Shown: positions 1 to 8,714 of the stretch, piece after piece
How positions within the stretch are numbered: the first letter of the stretch is position 1
How the letters are laid out: the number at the start of each line of letters is the position of its first letter
NCBI RefSeq assembly: GCF_007993815.1
Contig: NZ_VJWE01000014.1
Location: 358,995 to 422,994 of the forward strand
From: Acidovorax delafieldii
GTDB taxonomy: Bacteria > Pseudomonadota > Gammaproteobacteria > Burkholderiales > Burkholderiaceae_C
DNA: 64,000 nt
Direction: 5' to 3'
Notes under the pieces: generated by a model
Told to the model about the DNA's origin: nothing
Database searches by the model: none
Seen by the model: the letters and a program-made list of their open reading frames with translations, nothing else
Made by a program: the position numbers and the translations under genes

Positions 1-1
1 G

Positions 2-2257
2 CACATGCTGGGAGTGGTCGCACTCTCCAGCAGTGCTTTTGGGAAAGCCAAAGAGCTGCTGACCGAAGCCCGAAGGCTGCTACCCCAGGATGCTGGCGTC
101 CACGTGAATCTGGCGCTGGCTCTGGCGGAATGTGGCCTCACCGAAGAAGCACTTCAGTGCATCGACCAGGCTTTGGCCTTGAACCCGGCCATGCCGGCAG
201 CACGCGTCAACCGGTTGGCGTTGCTGGTCATGGCGAGCCGCTATGACATGGCGCTGCAGGATGCGGAGGCCCTGGCTTCGGCAGGCATTGATCATCCGGA
301 AATTCAGATCAACCGGGGCATAGCCCTGCTGGAGCTCCAGCGCCCTGAAGAGGCGGCCCGTTGCTTCGAAAAAGTATTGCAGGGCACCCCTCAGCATGCC
401 AAGGCCCACAACAATCTCGCCAAAACCCTGATCGCCCTGGACCAGTTCGACGCGGCCATTGGCCACGCCAATCAGGCGCTGTCGATTCAGCCCCACTACC
501 CCGATGCGGTGAGTACCAAAGCCCGCGCATTGGTCAAGCAACGCCTGCTCCCCGAAGCAGAGCTGCTACTGAAAAACGCCTCGGAGACCTTCCCGCCAAC
601 GCCGGCATTGCTTCTGGACCATGCCAACTGCCTGATCGACCTTCGACGGTTCAAGGACGCCATCGCTCAGGTGGAACGCGCACTGGCCGGCGCCCCGGAA
701 AACGCTGTGGCCTACACGGTGGGCGGCCGCGCTCTCGCCGCCCTGGGCAGGCACGAGGATGCCATTGGAAATTTCGACAAAGCCTTGTCCATCGACCCCG
801 GGCTGCATGCTGCGCGTTTTGCAAAAGCAGCATCGGAAATTGATTTGAAGCGGTTTCCCCAGGCCATCGCCAATTTGAAGGCCTGCGACACCGATCCATC
901 CACACTGCTTCCCATCCAGATGCAGATTTGTGACTGGCAAGATTTTCAGAAGCGCAGGGAGGAACTGGGTGGGATCGCCATCGAAAACCAACGCAATCCT
1001 TTCCCGTTTCTGGCCATGCTGGACAGTCCAGAGACGCATCTGCGGATTGCGCAGGCACACCTCGAACATCTGAATGCACGGCAAGCGCAACTGGTCGATT
1101 TTCTCCGGCGCGCGCCGGGGAAAATCCGTGTCGGCTACTTTTCCGCCGACTATTTTCATCATGCCACCACGCACCTGATGATGGAACTGCTGGACAGCCA
1201 CGATCGAGAACGATTCGAGATACATGCTTTCTCCCTGGGACCTCAACGTTATGACGCTGCCAGAGAAAAAGTGGTCCAAAGTGTGGATGGATTTCACGAC
1301 ATCAGCGGCTTGACGGACAAGGAAGCCGCAGCGCTGAGCAGGTCGCTGAACATTGACATCGCCGTAGATCTCAAGGGATTCACCATGGACGGGCGATTGG
1401 GCCTTTTTGCCGAACGCTGCGCTCCCATCCAGGTCAGCTACCTCGGCTATCCGGGCACCACCGGCGCGGATTACATGGACTACGTCATCGCGGATGAAAT
1501 CGTCATTCCATCAGACAAGCAGCGATTCTTCACGGAAAAGCCGGTCTACATGCCGCACAGCTACCAAGTGAACAACAGCCAGCGGGTGATCTCCTCACGC
1601 CAGTTCACGCGCACCGAATTGGGCCTGCCAGAGGACGCATTCGTGTTCTGTTGCTTCAACAACAACTACAAGATCCTGCCAGATACCTTCGACAGCTGGA
1701 TGCGCATCCTGCAAGCAGTACCGGGAAGTGTTTTGTGGCTTTTCAAGGACAACGATGCGGCAGCTGAAAATCTGCGTAAGGAAGCAGAGCGCCGAGGCAT
1801 CAGATCAGACCGCCTGGTGTTCGCGTCACGCCTACCGGCAGACGAGCATCTGGCCCGCCACGGAGCTGCGGACCTCTTCCTGGACACCCTGCCCTATAAC
1901 GCTCACACCACTGCCAGCGATGCGTTGTGGGCTGGTTTACCTGTACTGACGCTGGCGGGCCAATCGTTCGCTGCCCGCGTGGCCGCCAGCCTGCTCACCG
2001 CCGTGAACCTGGACAGCTTGATTACGCAGACGCAGCAAGAATATGAAGCCACAGCCATTCATCTTGCAAACCACCGAGAAGCACTCACGGCGTACCGCAC
2101 GGTGCTCCACGCGCAGCGCTCACTGTCACCCCTCTTCGACGGACGGCGATTCACCCATGACCTGGAGACCGCGTATCGCATGATGGTGGAACGCCACGAG
2201 TCAGGTTTACCGGGGGAAACCATTGTGGTACCACCTTGGTCACACACGGGTGGTTGA
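2..2257 (+). CDS. TPR-repeat protein with O-GlcNAc transferase (SPINDLY-like) catalytic domain, 5'-truncated by window
   Basis: The frame is open to the left edge, so the N-terminus probably lies outside; the first ATG inside is at position 5. About 350 residues of tandem TPR units come first, with the typical A-x-x-L-x-P/N-P spacing. A family-41 glycosyltransferase domain of about 390 residues follows, starting near GKIRVGYFSADYFHHATTHL. It has the LDTLPYNAHTTASDALWAG nucleotide-sugar region near its end. Bacterial members of this family transfer a sugar from a UDP-sugar to protein Ser/Thr or Asn (as in flagellin or adhesin glycosylation); the acceptor here is unknown. The fold assignment is secure, the substrate is not. 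The next gene converges on it after 55 bp with no clear terminator. Confidence 0.85.
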   Translation, partial: HMLGVVALSSSAFGKAKELLTEARRLLPQDAGVHVNLALALAECGLTEEALQCIDQALALNPAMPAARVNRLALLVMASRYDMALQDAEALASAGIDHPEIQINRGIALLELQRPEEAARCFEKVLQGTPQHAKAHNNLAKTLIALDQFDAAIGHANQALSIQPHYPDAVSTKARALVKQRLLPEAELLLKNASETFPPTPALLLDHANCLIDLRRFKDAIAQVERALAGAPENAVAYTVGGRALAALGRHEDAIGNFDKALSIDPGLHAARFAKAASEIDLKRFPQAIANLKACDTDPSTLLPIQMQICDWQDFQKRREELGGIAIENQRNPFPFLAMLDSPETHLRIAQAHLEHLNARQAQLVDFLRRAPGKIRVGYFSADYFHHATTHLMMELLDSHDRERFEIHAFSLGPQRYDAAREKVVQSVDGFHDISGLTDKEAAALSRSLNIDIAVDLKGFTMDGRLGLFAERCAPIQVSYLGYPGTTGADYMDYVIADEIVIPSDKQRFFTEKPVYMPHSYQVNNSQRVISSRQFTRTELGLPEDAFVFCCFNNNYKILPDTFDSWMRILQAVPGSVLWLFKDNDAAAENLRKEAERRGIRSDRLVFASRLPADEHLARHGAADLFLDTLPYNAHTTASDALWAGLPVLTLAGQSFAARVAASLLTAVNLDSLITQTQQEYEATAIHLANHREALTAYRTVLHAQRSLSPLFDGRRFTHDLETAYRMMVERHESGLPGETIVVPPWSHTGG

Positions 2258-2312
2258 GTGCCGTGACGGAAGTGGCGTTCTTGGCCCTTTGCGGGAGCTG
2301 AGCTGAATTCAG

Positions 2313-2750
2313 TCAGTGCCCCCCGGTGATGTAGTTCTCCAACTGCTCAATGATGAATTTCTGCTCGGAGATGATGTCCTTGACCAGGTCGCCAATGGAA
2401 ATCATGCCCACCAGCTTGCCGTTGTCCACCACGGGCAGGTGGCGCAGGCGGTTGTTGCTCATGAGCTGCATGCACTGCTCGCTGGTCTGGTCCGGGCGCA
2501 CAAACATCACGGCCGAGGTCATCACATCCTTGACCTGGGTGACGGCTGAAGTGCGCCCCATGAGGGCGATTTTTCGGGCGTAGTCCCGCTCGGTGAAGAT
2601 GCCGACGATGGACGCGCCCTCGGTCACGATGAGCGCGCCAATGCCCTTGTCAGCCATGAGTTGGAGGGCGTCCAGCACGGAAGCAGCAGGGCTGATGGTA
2701 TGGACGGTGGCATCGGGTTTGGACTGAAGAATCTTGGCGACTGCGGTCAT
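2313..2750 (-). CDS. CBS-domain pair protein
   Basis: A 145-residue cytosolic protein made of two CBS motifs (about residues 8-65 and 75-130), containing GIGALIVTEG and NNRLRHLPVVDNGKLVGMIS. CBS pairs bind adenine nucleotides and act as energy or redox sensors, alone or on other proteins. The start at 2750 is chosen over a GTG 33 bp upstream because a strong GGGAGG Shine-Dalgarno sits 6 bases before the ATG. It stands alone, with a 536-bp gap on its upstream side. The partner cannot be told from the context. Confidence 0.88.
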   Translation of the reverse strand: MTAVAKILQSKPDATVHTISPAASVLDALQLMADKGIGALIVTEGASIVGIFTERDYARKIALMGRTSAVTQVKDVMTSAVMFVRPDQTSEQCMQLMSNNRLRHLPVVDNGKLVGMISIGDLVKDIISEQKFIIEQLENYITGGH

Positions 2751-3286
2751 GGAAACCTCCCTCGTGAAAACGGAAACGGGCACAGGGAGATTTCAGCCCA
2801 TAAGCCCCGTGGGCGCAACCCGCGCAAGCCCCATGTGCGGCGCTTTTTGATCATCTGTTGCACGGCGAATGCAACGGATGTTTCTGCGCAGTTGCATACC
2901 GCCTCGCGCGAAACAAACTGAAAAGAAGCGAAACCGCGGCGAGACGACGCCCCCGGCCTGCCCCGGCACGATGGAGCCCATGTTCAACGCACCGACCACG
3001 TTCACCTCTGCGGCATCTGTTGCCTGCCAGCGCCCGGCGGATTCCATGGCAAACCGCCAGGGTTCCGAGGGCAGGCAGACACGGCAGACGGCCCGGAAGA
3101 TTGTTTCCAATACTGGAACAGTTAGTTCGCGACTCAGTGGTTTTTCTCTGAACAGCACCGGCGTACAGTTCATCCCATCGATGAGCCGAACCCGCAAGGC
3201 GACTCACCGAACCCGGTGCGAAGCGAGTCGTTTCTGATCTTCACCCGGTTTTTTGAGACGCTTTTTTAACTTCAAGGATTTCCATC
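2751..3286. other. Gene-poor stretch, nothing firm
   Basis: Several overlapping frames of 80-130 codons are open here on both strands, but their amino-acid content is low-complexity Arg/Pro-rich and none has a ribosome binding site. The right part must carry the promoter of the DUF4148 pair; the only firm element is the AAGGA ribosome site just before 3287. Confidence 0.5.
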
Positions 3287-3577
3287 ATGAACAACACCGC
3301 ACGTTTCCTGTCTATCGCCGCTGTTGCTGCTTTCGCTTCTTTCGGTGCCCAGGCCGACGAAGCCGACGCTTCGCAGTTCGCCACCCAATTCGAAACCAGC
3401 CGCACCCGCGCCGAAGTGATCGCCGAAGCCGCTACGGCTGTGCAAATGCGCAGCCAAGAGCCCGCAGGCTCCCGCGTGGTGACCTACAAGTCCACGGCTG
3501 ACCGCGCTGCCGTGCGTGCCGAAGCTGCCGCACAAGCCATGCGCACTGGCCGCGTGGGCCCTGCTGAAGGCGGTTGA
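3287..3577 (+). CDS. Secreted DUF4148-family protein, copy 1
   Basis: A 96-residue protein with a clean signal peptide ending near SFGAQA, then a short charged mature part rich in Ala, Arg and Glu. It matches the small DUF4148 family, common in Burkholderiales, of periplasmic or secreted proteins with no known role. An AAGGATTTCCATC ribosome site precedes the ATG. The first 29 residues are nearly identical to those of the next gene, and the mature parts are also clearly alike, so the two are a tandem duplication. A small A/T-rich hairpin (3576-3593) overlaps the stop codon. Confidence 0.82.
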   Translation: MNNTARFLSIAAVAAFASFGAQADEADASQFATQFETSRTRAEVIAEAATAVQMRSQEPAGSRVVTYKSTADRAAVRAEAAAQAMRTGRVGPAEGG

Positions 3578-3661
3578 TTCAATTTTTTGAATCCACAGCT
3601 TCACCCACCGCGTATTCCAGACACCTCGTTCCCATTTTTCGAATTTCATAGGAGTTTCATC

Positions 3662-3955
3662 ATGAACAAGACTGCCCGTTTCCTCTCCATCGCTGCTGTT
3701 GCTGCTTTCGCCTCTTTTGGTGCCCAGGCTGACGAAGCCGATGCTTCGCAATTCGCCACCAAGTTCGAAACCAACCGCACCCGCGCTGAAGTGCAAGCCG
3801 AAGCCGCTACCGTGGCTCAAACACGCAGCATTGAACCCGCTGGTTCGCGTGTGGTGACCTACAAGTCCACCGCTGACCGTGCTGCTGTGCGTGCCCAGGC
3901 TGCTGAAGCTGTGCGCACTGGCCAGATCTCTTCCGGCGAAATCGGCTCCCTGTAA
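3662..3955 (+). CDS. Secreted DUF4148-family protein, copy 2
   Basis: A 97-residue paralogue of the gene 84 bp upstream, with the same signal peptide (MNKTARFLSIAAVAAFASFG) and the shared VTYKSTADRAAVRA segment. The start is set by TAGGAGTTTCATC just before the ATG; an upstream in-frame ATG at 3587 lacks a ribosome site and would break the signal peptide. It differs mainly at the extreme C-terminus. The function of the family is unknown. A strong hairpin terminator follows 50 bp downstream. Confidence 0.83.
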   Translation: MNKTARFLSIAAVAAFASFGAQADEADASQFATKFETNRTRAEVQAEAATVAQTRSIEPAGSRVVTYKSTADRAAVRAQAAEAVRTGQISSGEIGSL

Positions 3956-4004
3956 TTGGACCGGCCTGCACTTCGGTGCAGATGAAAGATTGCAAATGCC
4001 AAAA

Positions 4005-4037
4005 GGCCGAGGCCCCAACAGGGGCCTCGGCCTTTTT
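4005..4037. terminator. Bidirectional intrinsic terminator
   Basis: A 12-bp perfect GC-rich stem (4005-4016 with 4021-4032, GGCCGAGGCCCC arm) closes an AACA loop. AAAA lies on the left and TTTTT on the right. It therefore ends both the DUF4148 pair (+) and the TRAP operon (-), which converge here. Confidence 0.93.
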
Positions 4038-4114
4038 CATGGCGCTTCGCGACACGGAGAGGTTCGAAGCCTGCCATCGACAGCTCAAAGGCTGCCAATG
4101 GCGTCCACCCCGAT

Positions 4115-5134
4115 TTACTTGCCAGCGCGCGCCTGGGCCACGGCCCCTTGCACTTCCTTCCACAAGCCCTCGCCCACGTTGGCGGCAATGCTGGCGTTCA
4201 CGGCGCTGAGCTTTTCGCGCATGCGGTTGGCTTCGGCGGCGGGCAGTTCGTTGACCTGCATGCCCTTGCCCTTGAGGTCGGCCAGCGCCTTGTCGGCCTC
4301 GGCACGCGTGTCCTGGCGCTCGAAGTCGCGGCTCTTCTTGGCGGCGTCGAGCAGCACCTTCTGCTCAGCCTTCGACAGGCCATCCCAGTACTTCTTGCTG
4401 ACCAGCACGATCCAGGGGCTGTAGACGTGGTTGGTCACCGTGAGGTACTTCTGCACCTCATAGAACTTGCTCGACAGGATGGTGTTGTAGGGGTTCTCCT
4501 GGCCGTCCACCGTCTTGGTTTCCAGCGCGGTAAAGAGTTCGGAGAACGGCAGCGGCACAGCGTTGGCACCCAGGGTCTTGAAGCTGTCGAGGAACACGTT
4601 GTTCTGCATCACGCGCAGCTTGATGCCGTCCATGTCTTCGAGCTTGTTGACCGGGCGCTTGCTGTTGGTGAGGTTGCGGAAACCGTTCTCCCAGTACACC
4701 AGGCCCACCAGGCCCTTTTCCTGCAGCTTGTCCATCACCTTCTGGCCCACGGGGCCATCGAGCACCACGTCGGCTTCCTTGGCGTTGTTGAACAGGAACG
4801 GCGTGTCCCAGATCGCCATTTCCTTGGTGATGCCCACCAGCGTGGCCGTGGAGCCCACCATCATCTCCTGCGCGCCGCCGATCAGGGCCTGCTGCATCTG
4901 CACGTCAGAGCCCAGCGCAGCAGCACCTATGGCGCGAATCTTCATCTTGCCGCCCGAGGCCTTTTCCACTTCCTGGGCAAACAGTTTGGTGGCCCGGCCC
5001 TGGTTGGAGTCCTCGTTGAGGCCGTAGCCAAAACGGATGATGCGCGGCTTGAAGTCTTGGGCTGCGGCCTGGAACGAGCAGGTGATGGCAGCGACCGACA
5101 GGGCGGCCAGCAGGGTGCGACGGAAAGTTTTCAT
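4115..5134 (-). CDS. dctP: TRAP transporter periplasmic substrate-binding protein (DctP family)
   Basis: A 339-residue protein whose Sec signal peptide ends near SFQAAAQ. It is a DctP-type extracytoplasmic receptor, with the family segments GKMKIRAIGAAALGSD and LKLRVMQNNVFLDSFKTLGA-like ligand-binding strands including the conserved Arg of IKLRVMQ. TRAP receptors of this subfamily bind carboxylates or sugar acids. The start at 5134 is supported by GGAGACAACC before the ATG. It is the last gene of the gntK-dctQ-dctM-dctP operon, 48 bp after dctM. The gluconokinase in the operon points to gluconate or a related aldonate as ligand; this is inference. Confidence 0.92.
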   Translation of the reverse strand: MKTFRRTLLAALSVAAITCSFQAAAQDFKPRIIRFGYGLNEDSNQGRATKLFAQEVEKASGGKMKIRAIGAAALGSDVQMQQALIGGAQEMMVGSTATLVGITKEMAIWDTPFLFNNAKEADVVLDGPVGQKVMDKLQEKGLVGLVYWENGFRNLTNSKRPVNKLEDMDGIKLRVMQNNVFLDSFKTLGANAVPLPFSELFTALETKTVDGQENPYNTILSSKFYEVQKYLTVTNHVYSPWIVLVSKKYWDGLSKAEQKVLLDAAKKSRDFERQDTRAEADKALADLKGKGMQVNELPAAEANRMREKLSAVNASIAANVGEGLWKEVQGAVAQARAGK

Positions 5135-5182
5135 GGTTGTCTCCATTGGCAAGAAAAACGGGGAAGAGGAGCAGGCAAACGG

Positions 5183-6475
5183 CTAGCGCAGCCAGACGAC
5201 GGGCGCAGTCACGATCTGCGGGAAGACCACCAGCAGCGCCAGGATCAGCACGTAGGTGATAAGAAACGGGTTCACGCCCTTGATGACGCTGTGCATCGAG
5301 ATGCGCCCCACCCCGGCCACCACGTTGAGCACCGTGCCCACCGGCGGGGTGATGAGGCCGATGGCGCCGTTGAGCACGAACATCAGGCCGAAATACACCG
5401 GGTCAATCCCCGCCTTGACGGCGATGGGCAGCATCACGGGCGCAAAGATCAGGATGGTGGGCGTGAGGTCCAGCGCCGTGCCGATGAGCACCAGCACGAT
5501 CATCATCACAGCCATCAAGAGGCGCGGGTTCTCCACCAGCGGGCCCAGCCAGTTCGTCAGCACATTGGGCAGGTCGGCCAGCGTGATCATGTAGCTGGCC
5601 ACTTGGGCACCAGCACACAAAAACATCACGATGGAGGTCGTCTTGGCCGCCCGCACCAGCACGCCGTAGATGTCGGCAAGCTTCATCTCGCGGTGGATGA
5701 ACAAGGCCACCACCAGCGCATAGAACGCAGCCACCACGGCGGCCTCGGTGGGCGTGAACACGCCGGTCTTCATACCGCCGATGATGATGAGCGGCATCAG
5801 CATCGCCCAGAAGGCGCGCACGGTGGCCCGCAAGCGGTCCTGGATGGGCAGGGGCTCGCCCTTTGGCAGGTCCATGTCGCGCAACACCCAGCGCCAGGCA
5901 AAGATGAGACCCACGCCCATCATCAGCCCCGGCACGATGCCCGACACGAACAGCGCCGAGATCGAGGTGTTGGTCGTCACACCGTAGATCACAAAGGGCA
6001 TGGACGGCGGAATGATCGGCGCGATGATGCCGCCCGAGGCAATCAGCCCGGCAGACGTGTTCATGGGGTAGCCCTGCTGGCGCATCATGGGCAGCAGGAT
6101 GGTGGCCAGCGCGGCGGTGTCGGCCAGGGCCGACCCGCTCATGCTCGCCATCAGCACCGCAGCACCAATGGCCACATAGCCCAGCCCGCCCCGGATGTGC
6201 CCCACCCAGGCCTGCGCCATGTCGATGATGCGGCGGCTGATGCCGCCTGAGTTCATCAACTCACCCGCCAGGATGAAGAAGGGCACGGCCAGGAGCGGAA
6301 AGCTGTCCACCCCGGCCACCAGGTTCTGTGCGAGCAACTGCGCATCCCAGAAGTCGAGCACCCAGGCCATGCCTGCGCCCGTGAGCACCAGGGCGAGGCC
6401 CATGTTCATGCCGGTGCCCATCAGCACCAGCATGCCCAGCGAAAAAACAAGAAAAGCCTGCGCTTCGGGTCCCAT
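5183..6475 (-). CDS. dctM: TRAP transporter large permease (DctM family)
   Basis: A 430-residue inner-membrane protein with about 12 hydrophobic segments, the usual DctM size. Typical DctM stretches such as SGSALADTAALATILLPMM and PIIPPSMPFVIYGV are visible. It forms the sodium- or proton-coupled channel of the TRAP carrier together with DctQ. A GTG at 6481 would overlap the dctQ stop as GTGA, but the ATG at 6475 has the better-placed GGTGGAG and is preferred. Translational coupling to dctQ is likely in either case. Confidence 0.93.
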   Translation of the reverse strand: MGPEAQAFLVFSLGMLVLMGTGMNMGLALVLTGAGMAWVLDFWDAQLLAQNLVAGVDSFPLLAVPFFILAGELMNSGGISRRIIDMAQAWVGHIRGGLGYVAIGAAVLMASMSGSALADTAALATILLPMMRQQGYPMNTSAGLIASGGIIAPIIPPSMPFVIYGVTTNTSISALFVSGIVPGLMMGVGLIFAWRWVLRDMDLPKGEPLPIQDRLRATVRAFWAMLMPLIIIGGMKTGVFTPTEAAVVAAFYALVVALFIHREMKLADIYGVLVRAAKTTSIVMFLCAGAQVASYMITLADLPNVLTNWLGPLVENPRLLMAVMMIVLVLIGTALDLTPTILIFAPVMLPIAVKAGIDPVYFGLMFVLNGAIGLITPPVGTVLNVVAGVGRISMHSVIKGVNPFLITYVLILALLVVFPQIVTAPVVWLR

Positions 6476-6477
6476 GG

Positions 6478-6990
6478 TCACTCCACCTCAGCGCCATGAC
6501 CGAGGTCCAGCGGCTTGCGTTGAATCAATTCGACGGTTGCCATCACACCAATGGCCACCGCGCACAAAAAGGCCGGCAGCGGCAGCAGCGCAGCGGGGTA
6601 GGCCATGACGACCGAGCGGCTGCCCATGCCCACCACCACCTGCTGCCAGGCACCCCAGGCCAGCATCGCGCTGGCGGTGATCACCAGCAGCCGGATCACG
6701 GCGGTCAGCAGGCCAAAGGCCACCGGGCGCTTAGCCAGCAGGCCTGCCAGGCTGGTGAAGGCCATGTGTTCGCCTGCCGGATAGGCCGCTGCGGCACCGA
6801 TGAACACCATCCAGACGAACAACAGGCGCGACAGTTCTTCACTGGCTGCCACGCCGCTGCCAAAGCCGTAGCGCAGCACCACGTTGATGAACACGGCCAC
6901 GGCCATCACACCCAGGCAGCTGGCCATGAGCACCTGGGAGATCCGCGCAAAGCGGCTCTGCGGCACGGCTTGTTGTGCGGGGGAACTCAT
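6478..6990 (-). CDS. dctQ: TRAP transporter small permease (DctQ family)
   Basis: A 170-residue protein with four transmembrane segments, the DctQ topology. It carries the characteristic VLRYGFGSGVAASEELSRLL stretch and the FVWMVFIGAAAAYPAGEHMA loop. It partners DctM in the membrane. Its ATG overlaps the gntK stop codon (ATGA at 6987-6990), so the two are translationally coupled. Confidence 0.92.
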   Translation of the reverse strand: MSSPAQQAVPQSRFARISQVLMASCLGVMAVAVFINVVLRYGFGSGVAASEELSRLLFVWMVFIGAAAAYPAGEHMAFTSLAGLLAKRPVAFGLLTAVIRLLVITASAMLAWGAWQQVVVGMGSRSVVMAYPAALLPLPAFLCAVAIGVMATVELIQRKPLDLGHGAEVE

Positions 6991-7508
6991 GCGGTCTCCT
7001 TCGTGGCCAGCCAGGCCGAGGCTTGCTGTTGCAGCGTGGGCAGGTCCAGCAATGCATCCAGGCGCAGCACGCCCGCCTCGCCCACGGGGGATTCCAGCGT
7101 GGCGAACTGGCTGTCCACCAAGGCGCTGGAGAAAAAGTGGGTGCCCGCACGGGCGGCCACGCGTTGGCCTGCGCTCGCGCGGTCGATCTCCAGAAAGACG
7201 AAACGCAGCCCGGGGCACGCGTTGCGCAAGCGGTCCCGGTAGACCTTCTTGAGCGCCGAGCAGGTCAACACCGCGCCCTGGGGCTGGGCTTGCAGCAGTT
7301 GCCCCAAGGTGGTCAGCCAGCCTTCCCGGTCTGCATCGGTCAGTGCAATGCCTTGGCGCATCTTTTCGCGGCTCGTGGGGCTGTGGTGGTCGTCCCCTTC
7401 GATCAGGGGCAGGCTCTCGGCCTGTGCCAGGGCAGAACCCAGGCTCGACTTGCCGCAGCCCGCCACGCCCATGACGACCACAAAAGCGGGTGACGCTTGA
7501 AAACTCAT
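6987..7508 (-). CDS. gntK: Gluconokinase (GntK family)
   Basis: A 173-residue cytosolic kinase that phosphorylates gluconate to 6-phosphogluconate for the Entner-Doudoroff or pentose phosphate pathway. The P-loop GVAGCGKS is at residues 14-21, and the gluconokinase signatures EGDDHHSP and LTCSALKKVYRDRLR follow. Length fits the thermoresistant GntK family. The ATG at 7508 is chosen because homology begins there, although the frame stays open for another 340 bp upstream. There is no good Shine-Dalgarno: the operator at 7511-7525 occupies that position, so a bound repressor would block transcription or translation initiation. Confidence 0.92.
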   Translation of the reverse strand: MSFQASPAFVVVMGVAGCGKSSLGSALAQAESLPLIEGDDHHSPTSREKMRQGIALTDADREGWLTTLGQLLQAQPQGAVLTCSALKKVYRDRLRNACPGLRFVFLEIDRASAGQRVAARAGTHFFSSALVDSQFATLESPVGEAGVLRLDALLDLPTLQQQASAWLATKETA

Positions 7509-7510
7509 AT

Positions 7511-7525
7511 TGGTAGCGCTATCCA
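7511..7525. promoter_or_regulatory. LacI-type operator O1 in front of gntK
   Basis: TGGTAGCGCTATCCA, with a perfect TAGCGCTA core. It is the kind of CG-centred palindrome bound by LacI/GntR-type repressors and lies directly upstream of the gntK start codon. A second copy lies near the divergent regulator gene. Confidence 0.75.
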
Positions 7526-7625
7526 AACAATCCATAAAAAAGGCACCCGGTCTGGATGCCGCACAAACTGTGGCAAGCTGAGCAACTTGATCCCAAATGG
7601 CTGGCGTTGCCTTGCCCAAGAGTTT

Positions 7626-7639
7626 GGACAGCGCTATCC
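7626..7639. promoter_or_regulatory. LacI-type operator O2 in front of the regulator gene
   Basis: GGACAGCGCTATCC, with 6 of 7 positions symmetric and the same AGCGCTATCC half as O1. Its centre is 115 bp from O1, close to 11 helical turns, and 38 bp upstream of the regulator start. The pair would suit looping and autoregulation. Confidence 0.72.
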
Positions 7640-7676
7640 TAACCAGATCCATCCCCAGCCCCGTGAGGGTTAACCC

Positions 7677-8714
7677 TTGAACAAACCCGAGACAAAACCC
7701 GACGCCAAACGCCGCTCCAGCGGCCGCATCACGCTGAGCGACGTGGCCAAGGCCGCCGAGGTCAGCCCCATCACTGCCTCCCGCGCCCTGCGGGGAGAAC
7801 GCGGCGTGGCGCAAGAACTGGTGCAGCGCGTAAAAGTCGCCGCTGAGCAATTGGGCTATGTGCCCGACCCCGCAGCGCGCGCACTCGCTTCACAGCGCAG
7901 CGTGCAGGTGCCTGTGCTGGTGCCGCTGCTGTCCAACGCGCTGTTTGTGGACGTGCTGGAGGCCGTGCATCGCACGCTGTTCCCGCAGGGCTACCAGGCG
8001 CTGATCGGCGTCACGCACTACGACCCGCAAGAGGAGGAGCAGCTGCTGCGCACCTACCTCGCGCACCGTCCGGCCGGGCTGCTGGTCACCGGCTTTGACC
8101 GCACCGAGGCCGCGCGCCACCTGATTGCCGCCAGCGGCGTGCCCTGCGTGCACCTGATGGAGATGACCTCGGCCCCCGGCGTGTTCTGCGTGGGGTTTTC
8201 GCAGCAGGATGCAGGCCACAGCATGACGGACCACCTGCTGGCGCGTGGCTACCAAAAGATCGCTTTTGTAGCCGCCCAGCTGGACCCCCGCACCATGCAG
8301 CGCGCAGAGGGCTACCGCCGCTGTCTGCGCGAAGCCGGCCTGTACGACCCCAAGCTGGAGCTGCTGAGCCCGCAGCCCTCATCGATGCGGCTGGGTGGCG
8401 AACTGCTGGAAGAGCTGCTGCGCACCCGCCCCGGTGTCGATGCCGTGTTCTTCTGCAATGACGACTTGGCCCAGGGCGGCCTGCTGGCCGCGCAGCGCCT
8501 GGGTCTGTCGGTGCCCGGCCAAGTGGCCATTGCGGGCTTCAACGACCTGGCAGGCAGCGACCAGATGCTGCCGCCGCTGACCACGGTCCACACGCCACGC
8601 TCCGCCGTGGGCGAGGCCAGCGCACGCATGCTGCTGACGCTGATGCGCGGCGAGGTGCCAGAGTACAACTCGGTGAATCTGGGGTTTGAGCTGACGGTGC
8701 GCGAGAGCACCTGA
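7677..8714 (+). CDS. gntR: LacI-family transcriptional regulator of the gluconate/TRAP operon
   Basis: A 345-residue repressor with an N-terminal LacI helix-turn-helix (about residues 18-65, ITLSDVAKAAEVSPITASRA) and a periplasmic-binding-protein-like sensor domain. Closest in style to GntR/IdnR-type LacI members; the symbol is given by context. Translation appears to start at TTG 7677, seven bases after GAGGG; no ATG fits. It is divergent from gntK, and both operators lie in the 168-bp intergenic region. Likely it represses gntK-dctQMP until a gluconate-type effector binds. Confidence 0.88.
   Translation: MNKPETKPDAKRRSSGRITLSDVAKAAEVSPITASRALRGERGVAQELVQRVKVAAEQLGYVPDPAARALASQRSVQVPVLVPLLSNALFVDVLEAVHRTLFPQGYQALIGVTHYDPQEEEQLLRTYLAHRPAGLLVTGFDRTEAARHLIAASGVPCVHLMEMTSAPGVFCVGFSQQDAGHSMTDHLLARGYQKIAFVAAQLDPRTMQRAEGYRRCLREAGLYDPKLELLSPQPSSMRLGGELLEELLRTRPGVDAVFFCNDDLAQGGLLAAQRLGLSVPGQVAIAGFNDLAGSDQMLPPLTTVHTPRSAVGEASARMLLTLMRGEVPEYNSVNLGFELTVREST

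Noticed and set aside
2793..3237. Several 118-134 codon frames upstream of the DUF4148 pair
   Set aside because: Mutually overlapping on both strands, no ribosome sites, Arg/Pro-rich composition and no family resemblance.
4148..6250. 700-codon open frame on the plus strand opposite dctP/dctM
   Set aside because: It is His/Gln/Gly-rich low-complexity sequence antisense to well-conserved TRAP genes, an expected by-product of GC-rich codon use.
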